Below are positions 15,461 through 25,898 of a stretch of 64,000 nucleotides of DNA, piece by piece. Origin of the DNA: Lacunisphaera sp. Lineage in GTDB: Bacteria; Verrucomicrobiota; Verrucomicrobiia; Opitutales; Opitutaceae. Position numbers and translations under genes: made by a program. The notes beneath the pieces were generated by a model. The model made no database searches, was not told where the DNA came from, and saw only the letters and a list, made by a program, of their open reading frames with translations. Within the stretch, counting starts at the first letter, position 1, and every line of letters starts with the position of its first letter. The stretch lies in assembly GCA_029945445.1 (NCBI GenBank), contig JAQSCO010000060.1, positions 124,001 through 188,000 on the forward strand. Reading direction: 5' to 3'.

Positions 15461-16716
15461 GCGGGCGAAGCAACGGGGAGGGTCAGCAAAACGCGAGTTC
15501 CTTTTCCCGGCGCGGATTCGATCCGCAGGTGGCCGCCCATGGCGGCGGCGCGCGCCGCCATGTTGCCGAGGCCGTGGCCCGCACTGCTGCGCGGGGCGGC
15601 CGGCGCAAAGCCCGTGCCGTCATCCTGCACCGCGAGCGCCACCTGCTGCTCGCTCCGGCCGGCGAGCACAGTGACATGCCGCGCGCCCCCGTGCCGCAGG
15701 CTGTTGCTCACGGCCTCGCGAAGGATGTTCATGATCTCCGCGATATGCGGCGGGGCAATGAGCGCGACCGCCTCGGCGTCGAGCCGCTGCTCGATGCGCA
15801 CGCCGTCATCCGTGGCGAAGGACTGGATCAGGCCGGTCAGCGCGGCGGTGAAGGACAGGCCGTGCAGGCGGGCCGGTTCCAGGTCCTGCAGGTAGGCGCG
15901 CACTTCCTGGTTCAGCCGGCGCAGCTCGACCATGCACTGGTCGACGCGCTGGCTCAGCTCGGGCGCGAGGGTGTTCTTCTTTTGCACGCTCTCCAGTGTC
16001 AGGCAGACCGCATAGAGGGTCTGGCAGATGTTGTCGTGCAACTCGCGGCCCAGCCGGATGCGCTCCCCGACCGACTGGTCCAGCAGCGAGCGGTTGACCT
16101 GCAGGTCCTCCTCGGCGCGCAGGCGGGCGTCATGCTCGTGCGCGAGTGCCACGGTCCGCTCGTTGGAAATCTTGGCAAAGTGCTCCATGCCCACCGCCTG
16201 CGCCCGGGAGGCGGCCCAAGGCGTGCGCGTCACGCCGTCCGGCGCCAGGGACCGCCGCGAGTCGACCAGCACGAGCATCATCGGCACGATCGCGAGCAGC
16301 AGGGAAAGGAGCACGATGACCGCCAGGATGCGCTGGTGCAGGATCTGCACGCGGATTAGCGCGGGGGCGGCGAAAGTCACGCGCGCCGACCAGCCGGGCG
16401 AGCCCGCGATGTCCTGGGTGAAGCTCAGCGCCGAGCCGGCGGCGGGCAGCGGCGCGGGCGGCTTCTCCGCCCGGTAAAGCTCCACGGTCCCGCCCAGCAT
16501 CGCCCCGAGTTCGCGCAGGAACGCCTGGTCCCAGTTGTCCGGCGTGCGTCCGCTGACTGCGACCGTCCGGCCGAGGCGCTCGCGCAGTTCGTCGACGGCG
16601 ATGCCCTGCAACTGCCGGGTTTCCCGGTGCAGCCACCATTGCAGGGTGACGGTCGTCCCGAGGAAGAGCAGCAGGAGCAGCAGGGCCAGCCCGAGCGAGC
16701 GTGTGGAGAGGTTCAT
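15457..16716 (-). CDS. NarX/DesK-type sensor histidine kinase
   Basis: A 419-aa membrane histidine kinase. A first membrane segment at residues 8-27 (LGLALLLLLLFLGTTVTLQW) and a second near residue 140 (ILAVIVLLSLLLAIVPMMLV) enclose a periplasmic sensor of about 110 residues. The HisKA_3 box GRELHDNICQTLYAVCLTLE carries the phospho-accepting His. The ATPase domain ends in HGLGNMAARAAAMGGHLRIE. A TTG seven codons upstream also opens the frame, but the ATG is preferred. It partners the regulator encoded immediately downstream with 4-bp overlap. The signal is unknown. Confidence 0.93.
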   Translation of the reverse strand: MNLSTRSLGLALLLLLLFLGTTVTLQWWLHRETRQLQGIAVDELRERLGRTVAVSGRTPDNWDQAFLRELGAMLGGTVELYRAEKPPAPLPAAGSALSFTQDIAGSPGWSARVTFAAPALIRVQILHQRILAVIVLLSLLLAIVPMMLVLVDSRRSLAPDGVTRTPWAASRAQAVGMEHFAKISNERTVALAHEHDARLRAEEDLQVNRSLLDQSVGERIRLGRELHDNICQTLYAVCLTLESVQKKNTLAPELSQRVDQCMVELRRLNQEVRAYLQDLEPARLHGLSFTAALTGLIQSFATDDGVRIEQRLDAEAVALIAPPHIAEIMNILREAVSNSLRHGGARHVTVLAGRSEQQVALAVQDDGTGFAPAAPRSSAGHGLGNMAARAAAMGGHLRIESAPGKGTRVLLTLPVASPA

Positions 16717-16811
16717 ATCGGGACGATTCGGTCCCAAACGTATACAGTTCGCCCGCGGCGCGTCAAAACCTTCGACAAACGCCCTGTGGCGGGTAGGGTT
16801 TTGACCCTTTT

Positions 16812-18340
<1,529 letters not shown>

Positions 18341-18344
<4 letters not shown>

Positions 18345-19765
18345 AGATCCTGCCGGTCAATCCGACCGACAACGCCTCGCCCGAGGCGCTGCGCGCGTTT
18401 CTCGGAACGTGCGCGGACCTCGCCGCCGCCGCGCGGCAGCCCCAGCTGGTCAGCATCAGCATGGCGGTCGACAGCCTCGATCCGCTCGCCGTGCTCGAGT
18501 CCATCTTCGAGCCGACGCAGCTGCACTTTTATGCCGAGCGTCCCGCGCAGGGCTTCGGCGTCGCCGGCGCCGAGGCGATGCTGGCGGCGAGTTTCACCGG
18601 CCCGACACGATTTGCCCGGGCCAAGGCCTTCATCGGGCAGACGCTGCAGCACACGATCGCCGTCGGCCCGGTGGAGGAGAACTTCGCCGGCCCGCACTTC
18701 TTCGTTCTCGGCGGCTTCGCCCACGAGGCGCCGGCCGGGGTGCCGTTTTCGCCGCTGCAGGTCTTTGTGCCGCGCTGGCAGGTGTCGCGCATGGGTGACG
18801 GTTCCGTGGCCGTGGCCAATGTGCTGATCGGCCCGGGCCTGCCGCTCGAGGCCATCGCGCAGAAACTCTGGAAGGCGCACGCCAAGTTCCGCTCGTTCGA
18901 CTACGGCGCGGCGACGAACCGCGCCCGGCCATCCGCGCCGAAGCGGATCGAGGAGGTCGGCTCCGCCGGCGGCTACCAACACGCGGTCGGCCAGGCCCTG
19001 GCGGAGATTGCGCGCGGGGACTACGAGAAGGTTGTCCTGGCCCGCGCGCAGCGGCTGACCACGGCCGAGGAGTTTCATCCGCTCGGTGTGCTCAACCACC
19101 TGCGCCAGCACTATCCGGCCTGCTACGCTTTCTCGGTGGCGAATGGGGCCGGCCAGAGCTTCATCGGCGCGTCACCCGAGCGGCTCGTCCGCGTCGCGGC
19201 CGGCCGCATGCACACCGAGGCGCTCGCCGGCTCGGCCCCGCGCGGAGCGTCCGCCAGCGAGGACGCCGCGTTTTCGCGCGCCCTGCAGCAGAGCGACAAG
19301 GACCTGCGCGAGCACCGCATCGTCCTCGGCTCCCTCGCCCGGCGCGTCGCCGATCTCGGGATCAAACTCGAACACGCCGACCAGCCGCGCGTGCTGGGCC
19401 TGGCGAACGTCCAGCATCTCCACACGCCCATCAGCGCCACGCTGCCGGAGGGCGTGCATATCCTCGACCTGGTCGAGCGCCTGCACCCGACGCCGGCCGT
19501 CGGCGGCACGCCGCGCACGCCAGCCGTGGCGGCGATCGCCCGGCTGGAAGGCTTCGAGCGCGGACTCTACGCCGGGCCCATCGGCTGGGTGGATCACCGG
19601 GGCGGCGGCGAGTTTTTCGTCGGCCTGCGCTCCGCGCTGATCGACGGCCACACGGCGACGGCTTATGCCGGCGCGGGCATCGTGGCGGGTTCCGAGCCCG
19701 AGAACGAATTTGCCGAGACGGAGTTAAAGTTCAAAGCTCTCATTGAAGCCCTGACCAACCGATGA
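18341..19765 (+). CDS. menF: Isochorismate synthase MenF
   Basis: A 474-aa chorismate-utilising enzyme, here most likely isochorismate synthase, the entry step to menaquinone, because menD follows immediately. The C-terminal chorismate-binding domain shows HPTPAVGGTPRTPA, YAGPIGWVDHRGGGEFFVGL and the terminal YAGAGIVAGSEPENEFAETE motif that coordinates Mg2+ and chorismate. The start is a GTG overlapping the metG stop; the open frame extends back through metG but that is shadow. The menD ATG overlaps the stop by 4 bp. A salicylate or anthranilate role is less likely given the context. Confidence 0.93.
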
Positions 19766-21501
19766 ACCGCCCAGCCGCCAGCTGCCTCGACTACCGCAAC
19801 GCCAACAGCCTGTGGGGCAGCGTGCTGGTCGAGACGCTGCACCGGCTCGGACTGCGCGAGGTCGTGATCTCGCCCGGCTCGCGCTCCACGCCGCTGACCA
19901 TGGCTTTTGCCCGCCACGAGGGCCTCGACGCCATTCCGGTGCTGGATGAACGCTCGGCGGCTTTCTTCGCCCTGGGGCTGGCCCGGCAGCATCAGCGTCC
20001 GGTGGCGTTGCTGTGCACGAGCGGCACGGCGGGCGCCAACTACTTCCCGGCGATTATCGAGGCGCAGGAGAGCGGCGTGCCGCTGCTCGTCCTCACCGCG
20101 GACCGGCCGCCCGAGTTGCGGGAGTGCCGCTCGGGCCAGACGATCGACCAGCAGAAACTCTTTGGCGGCCACGTGAACTTCTATCACGAATTCTCCGTGC
20201 CCCAGGCCACGCTCGCGATGCTGCGCTATCTGCGGCAGACCACGGCGCACGCGTGGGAGCGGACCCACTGGCCTTTTGCCGGTCCGGTGCATTTGAACGC
20301 GCCGTTCCGCGATCCGTTGCCGCCCATCGCGGACGACACGGCCGGCGTCCTGCGGCATGAACTGGACGAGCGCAAATTCTTCGCCGCACTCAAGCCGCGG
20401 CACCGCCAGGAATCCCGCCTGACTGGCGCGGTCCGGCTGGGTGGACGCGGGTTGATCGTCGCCGGGCAGGTGCGGACGCAAAACCCCGCGGCTTATGCCC
20501 GCACCGTGGGAAGATTGGCGGCCCGGCTCGGCTGGCCGGTGCTGGCCGACGCCCTGTCGCCGTTGCGGCATCACGCCCATCTGGTCCCGAACCTGGTCAC
20601 GACTTACGATTGCATCGCCCGCTCGGCCGCGCTGACCAAAGAGCTGCAGCCGGACCAGGTGCTGTGCCTGCACGACTGGCCGACCAGCAAGGCGCTGCGG
20701 CAATGGCTGCAGGCAGACGATGTGGCGATCACCTTCGTGAGGCGGGATGACCGGAATCCCGATGCGCTGCACAGCCGCACGACGCTGGTCCGCGCCTCGG
20801 TCGAGTCGCTGGCCAGGGTGGTCCGGCCCGGTCCCAAGGCGCGCGGTTGGCTCGCTGGTTGGCTGCGGACGGAACGCCGGCTGGCCCGCCAGCTGGCGCG
20901 CGAGCTGGCCGCAAGCGAAGGAGTCTTTGAGGGGCGGGTGAGCGCGCTGCTGCCGGGCCTGCTGCCGAGCGGCACGCCGTTATTCGTGGCGAACAGCATG
21001 CCGGTGCGCGACCTCGAGTATTTCTGTCCCGCGAACCGCCGCGGCCTCGTGGTGCACTGCAACCGCGGCGCCAACGGCATCGACGGCACGCTGTCGACGG
21101 CATTGGGCGTCGCCCACGGCAACCCCCAACCCGCGGTGCTGCTCACGGGTGACCTGGCCCTGTTGCATGACACGAACGGCTTCATGTCCGCGCCGCACCT
21201 GAAGGGCAGCCTGACCATCGTGCTGATCAACAACAACGGGGGCGGCATTTTCCAGCACCTGCCGGTCGCGCAGTTCGAGCCACCCTTTGAGAAGTTCTTC
21301 GCCACGCCGCAGCAGGCGGACTTCAAGAAACTCTGCGCGGCCTATGGCGGCGTCACGCACGTCGCCGTGAAAAGCTGGGCGCAGTTGGCCAAGCAGATCG
21401 CAAAGCTGCCAAAGCGTGGCGTGCGCGTGCTGGAGATCCGCACCGACCGGAAGCGTGACGCCGCGTGGCGCAAGGCGCTGTTCGCGAAGCTGGCGGGGTA
21501 G
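19762..21501 (+). CDS. menD: SEPHCHC synthase MenD
   Basis: A 579-aa thiamine-diphosphate enzyme that joins isochorismate and 2-oxoglutarate in the menaquinone pathway. The N-terminal pyrimidine-binding domain starts ANSLWGSVLVETLHRLG, with SPGSRSTPLT and the catalytic Glu region LDERSAAFFALGLAR. The ThDP/Mg motif GDLALLHDTNGF and INNNGGGIFQHLP lie in the C-terminal domain. Length is normal. The TAG stop codon falls inside the GTAG tetranucleotide of a degenerate REP-like hairpin. Confidence 0.97.
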   Translation: MNRPAASCLDYRNANSLWGSVLVETLHRLGLREVVISPGSRSTPLTMAFARHEGLDAIPVLDERSAAFFALGLARQHQRPVALLCTSGTAGANYFPAIIEAQESGVPLLVLTADRPPELRECRSGQTIDQQKLFGGHVNFYHEFSVPQATLAMLRYLRQTTAHAWERTHWPFAGPVHLNAPFRDPLPPIADDTAGVLRHELDERKFFAALKPRHRQESRLTGAVRLGGRGLIVAGQVRTQNPAAYARTVGRLAARLGWPVLADALSPLRHHAHLVPNLVTTYDCIARSAALTKELQPDQVLCLHDWPTSKALRQWLQADDVAITFVRRDDRNPDALHSRTTLVRASVESLARVVRPGPKARGWLAGWLRTERRLARQLARELAASEGVFEGRVSALLPGLLPSGTPLFVANSMPVRDLEYFCPANRRGLVVHCNRGANGIDGTLSTALGVAHGNPQPAVLLTGDLALLHDTNGFMSAPHLKGSLTIVLINNNGGGIFQHLPVAQFEPPFEKFFATPQQADFKKLCAAYGGVTHVAVKSWAQLAKQIAKLPKRGVRVLEIRTDRKRDAAWRKALFAKLAG

Positions 21502-21553
21502 GGCGCCACTCCGTTCCGCGCCGCACGGCGGGGAAGGGACGCACCGCTCTACC
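21497..21553. repeat. Degenerate REP-like inverted pair at the 3' end of menD
   Basis: The outer arms GGTAGGGCG and CGCTCTACC pair over nine positions with one G-U pair, and an inner hairpin TTCCGCGCC/GGCGGGGAA pairs over eight of nine. The element begins with GTAG and ends with CTAC, like the better-preserved elements at 35.4 and 37.7 kb. It overlaps the menD stop codon and lies between convergent genes, where it may act as a terminator. Confidence 0.5.
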
Positions 21554-23452
21554 TCACAACTGGATCGGCATGCCGACCTCGATGATCTGCATCGGGGGCA
21601 GGCGGTAGTAGTCGCGCACCTGGCTGGCGTTGCGGCTGAGGAACGCGTAGAAATGCTTCTGCCACTCGAACATCTTGGTGTCGCCGCCCGTGATGATCAT
21701 CTCGCGGTTGAAGTAATAGGTCGCCTCGTTGAGCTTGAGCGGCACGCCGGCGTCGCGGACGCGCTCCATCAGCGTGGAGACGTCGGGCGACTCCATGTAG
21801 CCGTAGGCGCCGATGGCGCGCCAGACGCCGTGGCCGATCTCCGCGACGGTGAAACGTTCGGCATCGTCCACGGCCGGGACGTCCTCGGTGGTGATGCTCA
21901 GGAGCACGACGGTCTCGTGGAGGACCTTGTTGGCCTTGACGTGGTGCAGCAGCACGAGCGGCGTGCCGGTGGGATTGCCGGCCATGAATACGCCGGTGCC
22001 GCGCACGCGGGTGACGCGGTCGCTGCAGGCGATGTTACGCAGCTCGTCCTCGGTGATCTCGTTGGCGTAGATGCGGCGGAAGATCTCGGTCTTGCCGCTC
22101 TTCCACGTGTGCATGATCGCGAGCAAGGCCAGCCCGATGATGATGGGCAGCCAGCCGCCATCGGCGAACTTGTGCAGGTTGGCGCCGATGAAGGCCGCCT
22201 CCACCACGAGGAAGAACGCGGCGAGCGGGACGATCTTCCACCAGGCCCAGTGCCAGAGCTGGCGGCAGACGCGGAAGAAGGCGAGGGTCGTCACCAGCAT
22301 CGTGCCGGTCACGGCGATGCCGTAGGCCGCGGCGAGGTTTTCGCTGGAACGGAAGGTGAGCACGACATAGATGGAGCCGAGGGCGAGCGCGGTGTTCACC
22401 AAGGGAAGGTAGATCTGGCCGAAGTGCTGGGCGTTCGTGTAGCGGATCTTCAGGCGCGGAAAATAACCGAGCTGAATCGCCTGGCGCGTGAGCGAAAACG
22501 TGCCGGAGATCAGCGCCTGGCTGGCGATGATGGCGGCGCCGATGGACAGGCCGATGAGCAGCAGCCGCGGCATGCCCTCGGGCACCAGCGCGAAGAAGAG
22601 GTTGTCGATCTCGGACGGATGCCGGAGCGCGTAGGCACCCTGGCCGAAGTAGTTCAACAGGAGGCCCGGGAAGGCGATGCCATACCAGGCGAGCGCGATG
22701 TATTTGCGGCCGAAGTGCCCCATGTCCGCGTAGAGCGCCTCGGCCCCGGTGACGGCCAGCACGACCGCGCCGAGGATGACCGCGGCGTAGCTGGGGTGCG
22801 ACAGCAGGAGGTTGAGGCCGTGCACGGGATTTAGCGCGGCCACGATTTCCGGCTGGTCCACAATGTGCCAGAGTCCGGCCAGGCCGATGGTGAGGAACCA
22901 GACCAGCATCACGGGGCCGAACACACGGCCGATTTTCTTCGTGCCCTTGTATTGGAAATAAAACAACCCGGCCAGAATGACGCAAACGGCCGCGGGAATG
23001 TAGCGCTCGGCGGCGGGATCGAAGCTTTTCAAACCTTCCACGGCGCCGAGCACGGAGATCGCCGGAGTGATGACGCCGTCGCCGTAAAGCAGGGCCGCCC
23101 CGAACAGCACCAGCAGCGTGAACCAGCCCGTGCGGGTGCTCTTGTCCCGGTCGGTGTGGGTCAGGGCGAGCAAGGCGAAGATGCCGCCCTCGCCGCGGTT
23201 GTCCGCCTTCATGACGAAGAGCAGGTATTTCACGCACACCACAACGACCAGCGCCCAGAACACGAGGGAGAGCGCCCCGAAGATGCCGGCCACCCGGTCG
23301 CCCTCCGGCAGCGCATGCAAGCACTCGCGCAGGGCGTAAAGCGGGCTGGTGCCGATGTCGCCGAACACCACTCCCAGCGCACCAAGCGTGAGACCGGCAC
23401 TGGCGGCGGCGCTGACCTTGGACGGGGTGGGCTGCATGAAAGGGGTCATCAT
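21554..23452 (-). CDS. kup: Low-affinity potassium transporter Kup
   Basis: A 632-aa KUP/HAK/KT-family potassium uptake permease of the inner membrane, probably K+/H+ symport. The family signature GVVFGDIGTSPLYALRE lies in the first membrane helix; the remaining roughly eleven hydrophobic helices follow, and a soluble C-terminal domain of about 170 residues ends the protein. An ATG at 23452 is chosen, with a second ATG in the next codon and a GTG six codons upstream as alternatives. It sits between the menF-menD pair and menB on the opposite strand. Confidence 0.95.
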   Translation of the reverse strand: MMTPFMQPTPSKVSAAASAGLTLGALGVVFGDIGTSPLYALRECLHALPEGDRVAGIFGALSLVFWALVVVVCVKYLLFVMKADNRGEGGIFALLALTHTDRDKSTRTGWFTLLVLFGAALLYGDGVITPAISVLGAVEGLKSFDPAAERYIPAAVCVILAGLFYFQYKGTKKIGRVFGPVMLVWFLTIGLAGLWHIVDQPEIVAALNPVHGLNLLLSHPSYAAVILGAVVLAVTGAEALYADMGHFGRKYIALAWYGIAFPGLLLNYFGQGAYALRHPSEIDNLFFALVPEGMPRLLLIGLSIGAAIIASQALISGTFSLTRQAIQLGYFPRLKIRYTNAQHFGQIYLPLVNTALALGSIYVVLTFRSSENLAAAYGIAVTGTMLVTTLAFFRVCRQLWHWAWWKIVPLAAFFLVVEAAFIGANLHKFADGGWLPIIIGLALLAIMHTWKSGKTEIFRRIYANEITEDELRNIACSDRVTRVRGTGVFMAGNPTGTPLVLLHHVKANKVLHETVVLLSITTEDVPAVDDAERFTVAEIGHGVWRAIGAYGYMESPDVSTLMERVRDAGVPLKLNEATYYFNREMIITGGDTKMFEWQKHFYAFLSRNASQVRDYYRLPPMQIIEVGMPIQL

Positions 23453-23473
23453 TGCACGCGGGGCGGCCACTCC

Positions 23474-23505
23474 AAGCAGTTTTGCGGAAAGGGGAAAAAC
23501 TGCTT
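23474..23505. promoter_or_regulatory. Ten-bp inverted repeat ahead of kup
   Basis: AAGCAGTTTT and AAAACTGCTT form a perfect 10-bp inverted repeat with a 12-bp loop in the kup-menB intergenic region. In the kup mRNA direction it would form a stem ending directly before GGAG, about 18 nt upstream of the chosen ATG. It could be an operator or a leader hairpin affecting translation. Function is not established. Confidence 0.4.
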
Positions 23506-23581
23506 GACCCCGCGTTTGGTAAAAAGGCCCGGCGCCGGCAAAAACGGTTGCGGCTCAGGCCTTTTCGGGTGACGGTGCGGC

Positions 23582-24415
23582 ATGTCACTCGCGTGGAAAT
23601 CCGCCAAGAAATACGACGACATCCTCTACCACAAGGCCGCCGGCATGGCCCGGATCACGATCAACCGGCCGGAAAAGCGCAACGCTTTCCGTCCGCAGAC
23701 CGTCGCCGAGATGCACGACGCGCTGCTCGATGCGCGCGAGGACCAAACCATCGGCGTGATTTTCCTGACCGGCGCCGGCCCGGCGAAGGACGGCAAGTAT
23801 GCCTTTTGCGCCGGCGGGGACCAGTCCGTCCGCGGCCACGGCGGCTACATCGACGGCAAGGGCGTGCCGCGCCTCAACGTCCTCGATGTCCAGAAGCTCA
23901 TCCGTTCGATCCCCAAGGTCGTCATCGCGCTCGTCGCGGGCTACGCGATCGGCGGCGGCCACGTGCTCCACGTCATCTGTGACCTCACCCTCGCGGCCGA
24001 CAACGCGATTTTCGGCCAGGTCGGCCCGAAGATGGGCAGCTTCGACGGCGGCTTCGGCTCCAGTTATCTCGCGCGCAGCGTCGGCCAGAAGAAGGCCCGG
24101 GAAATCTGGTTTCTCTGCCGCCAATACAACGCGCAGGAGGCGCTCGACATGGGCTTGATCAACAAGGTCGTGCCGGTTGCGCAACTCGAGGCCGAGGGCG
24201 TCGCGTGGGCGCAGGAGATCCTGCAGCGCAGCCCGCTGGCCATCCGCAACCTCAAGTCCGCCTTCAACGCCGAGCTTGACGGCCAGAGCGGCATCCAGGA
24301 ACTCGCCGGCAACGCGACGATGCTCTATTACATGACCGAGGAAGCGAAGGAGTTCATGACCGCGCAGAAGGAGAAGCGGAAACCCGACGTCAGGAAGTTC
24401 CCCTGGCTCCCGTGA
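23582..24415 (+). CDS. menB: 1,4-dihydroxy-2-naphthoyl-CoA synthase MenB
   Basis: A 277-aa crotonase-fold enzyme that closes the naphthoquinol ring of menaquinone. The oxyanion-hole segment [14 protein letters not shown] and the region [20 protein letters not shown] are type-specific for MenB. The C-terminus ([20 protein letters not shown]) matches the trimer-forming tail of the family. No truncation is seen. It starts 130 bp from the divergent kup start, so menB has its own promoter separate from menF-menD. Confidence 0.96.
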   Translation: MSLAWKSAKKYDDILYHKAAGMARITINRPEKRNAFRPQTVAEMHDALLDAREDQTIGVIFLTGAGPAKDGKYAFCAGGDQSVRGHGGYIDGKGVPRLNVLDVQKLIRSIPKVVIALVAGYAIGGGHVLHVICDLTLAADNAIFGQVGPKMGSFDGGFGSSYLARSVGQKKAREIWFLCRQYNAQEALDMGLINKVVPVAQLEAEGVAWAQEILQRSPLAIRNLKSAFNAELDGQSGIQELAGNATMLYYMTEEAKEFMTAQKEKRKPDVRKFPWLP

Positions 24416-24427
24416 GCCGCCACGCGC

Positions 24428-24919
24428 TCAACCGCTGCTCTTCGTGCTGACGTCTGTCGTCCACACGACGATCCAGCCGCTTTCCTTGTCCACGTAGGCC
24501 ATCGTTGAGCTGTCACTGTCGTCGGCCCCGAGGGGGACGAGGCTGGCGGTCACGGCCAGCGGGGCGGCCCGGGTGGGTTGCGGCGCGGGTCGGCCGATGT
24601 AGAACGCAAAGGCGACGGCGGCGGCCGCCGCGAGCGGGGCGCCGAACCAGATGACGGGCGCGAGCGGCCGCTTCTTCGCGGGGCGGGCCTTCTCGGCGTG
24701 CAGTTGCGCGCGCAGTTCGCGCCACGCGTGATCTGCATCGGGCACCGCCACGTTGGCGGCATCCGTCTTCAGGAAAAGCGTGGCCTCGCTCAGCGTGGCG
24801 CGGAGCCGCTCGCAGGCGGGGCAGGCCGCGACATGCTTGGCGAGGGCGGCGTGCTGCTCGTTGGTCAGCACGCCGTCACGCTCGGCCAGGAGCAGGGGTT
24901 CGATGTCGCGGCAGTTCAT
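24428..24919 (-). CDS. Zinc-finger anti-sigma factor
   Basis: A 163-aa membrane-anchored anti-sigma factor. The N-terminal ZAS-type motif is H29-x3-C33-x2-C36 (KHVAACPACE) with an additional Cys3. A single membrane helix spans about residues 88-109 ([21 protein letters not shown]), leaving a short C-terminal extracytoplasmic tail. It should hold the ECF sigma factor encoded at the head of this operon inactive until a signal arrives. Unusually, two genes for exported proteins separate it from the sigma gene. Confidence 0.85.
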   Translation of the reverse strand: MNCRDIEPLLLAERDGVLTNEQHAALAKHVAACPACERLRATLSEATLFLKTDAANVAVPDADHAWRELRAQLHAEKARPAKKRPLAPVIWFGAPLAAAAAVAFAFYIGRPAPQPTRAAPLAVTASLVPLGADDSDSSTMAYVDKESGWIVVWTTDVSTKSSG

Positions 24920-24947
24920 GATTCAGGAGGGAAGAGCAGCTTTGGAA

Positions 24948-25355
24948 TCAGCGACGGTAACCGTAGCTGACCTCGCGGTCATGGCGGCCATAGCGTTCGT
25001 GCCGTTCGTAGGACACCCACTCGCGATTGGTGCGGATCTCGTAGTGGCCGCCAATGTAGCGGCGGATCTCGCGGCCGCGGTGGTCACAGCCGTCCACGAC
25101 CCAGCGACCGTCGACCCACACCCGGAAACTGACCTCGCGCCAGTAGCCGTCGTCACAGCGGTCGTTCACGACGACCACGGGGGCGTAATCGTGGCCGTAG
25201 CCGTGGTTGTTGCGATTGAGTTCCGAGGCGACGAGCACGCCACCGATGAACCCGCCGATGACGGCGAGGGTCTTGTCGCTTGCTGCGGCCGGCTTCGGCG
25301 CGAGCGAGAGAGCGGTGACGGCGATAAGGGCGAGAGCGGTGAGTTTGGTTTTCAT
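24948..25355 (-). CDS. Small exported Arg/Tyr-rich protein of the ECF operon
   Basis: A 135-aa exported protein. A signal peptide (TKLTALALIAVTALSLAPKPAAA) precedes a glycine-rich hydrophobic stretch (TLAVIGGFIGGVLVASEL) that resembles the segment seen in small periplasmic proteins with RcnB-like or YXWGXW tails. The rest is rich in Arg, Tyr, Trp and His (RREIRRYIGGHYEIR). Two Cys in the middle could form a disulfide. The ATG at 25355 has a strong GGAGGA ribosome-binding site, which decides it over the upstream open frame. Function unknown; envelope stress binding is a guess. Confidence 0.75.
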   Translation of the reverse strand: MKTKLTALALIAVTALSLAPKPAAASDKTLAVIGGFIGGVLVASELNRNNHGYGHDYAPVVVVNDRCDDGYWREVSFRVWVDGRWVVDGCDHRGREIRRYIGGHYEIRTNREWVSYERHERYGRHDREVSYGYRR

Positions 25356-25460
25356 ATGTCCTCCAAGGTTGGGTTCACTCCTTGGGACGAGGCGCGCGGG
25401 GGCTTTATTCAAATTTCCGCAGGAATTCTTGGCGCACTCGCAACTCACTGGCCGGCAAGC

Positions 25461-25898
25461 CTATCGGCTGACCAAAATAACCGCCAGCATCTCGCCCTTG
25501 CCGACCGAGGGGCCGGCGAGAACGGTGGTCCCGCCGCGCTGCAGCACGTATTCGTGCCGCACGCCGGCGGACCAGCGCACCTTGAGCAGGACGGTCTTGC
25601 CGTCGGAACTCTCGGTTGTGAGTTCCACGCTTTGCCCGTTGCCGAGCGAGAGTTCGCCGTTGCCCGGAACGCTGATCGAGGCCGAGTCCTCGCCGAGGAA
25701 CTTGAAGCTCTCAAAGCGGAGGATGCGCTTCAGGTTCGGCACATAGGCGGCAAGACGCCGGTCGGATTCGCCGCTCTCGTTCGAGGCGGAGATGAGGATG
25801 CCGCGGATCGTCACGCCGCCGGCGGCGCGGGCGGTGGGCGCAAAGCCGGCGACGGCGGCCAGCAGGAGGAGGGCGAGGATGAGGCGGTTCATTTTCAT
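25461..25898 (-). CDS. Exported protein coupled to the ECF sigma factor
   Basis: A 145-aa protein with a clear signal peptide (NRLILALLLLAAVAGFAPTARA). The mature part is beta-rich (VTIRGILISASNESGESDRR, then GNGELSLGNGQSVELTT) with no cysteine or membrane helix. Its ATG overlaps the sigma factor stop by 4 bp (ATGA), so it is made together with the sigma factor. I do not recognise the family. Its position suggests it is a target or signal-sensing partner of the ECF system. Confidence 0.78.
   Translation of the reverse strand: MKMNRLILALLLLAAVAGFAPTARAAGGVTIRGILISASNESGESDRRLAAYVPNLKRILRFESFKFLGEDSASISVPGNGELSLGNGQSVELTTESSDGKTVLLKVRWSAGVRHEYVLQRGGTTVLAGPSVGKGEMLAVILVSR

Noticed and set aside
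16717-16740. Inverted repeat GGGAC...GTCCC ahead of the sensor kinase
   Set aside because: Only 5 bp pair; expected by chance in GC-rich DNA.
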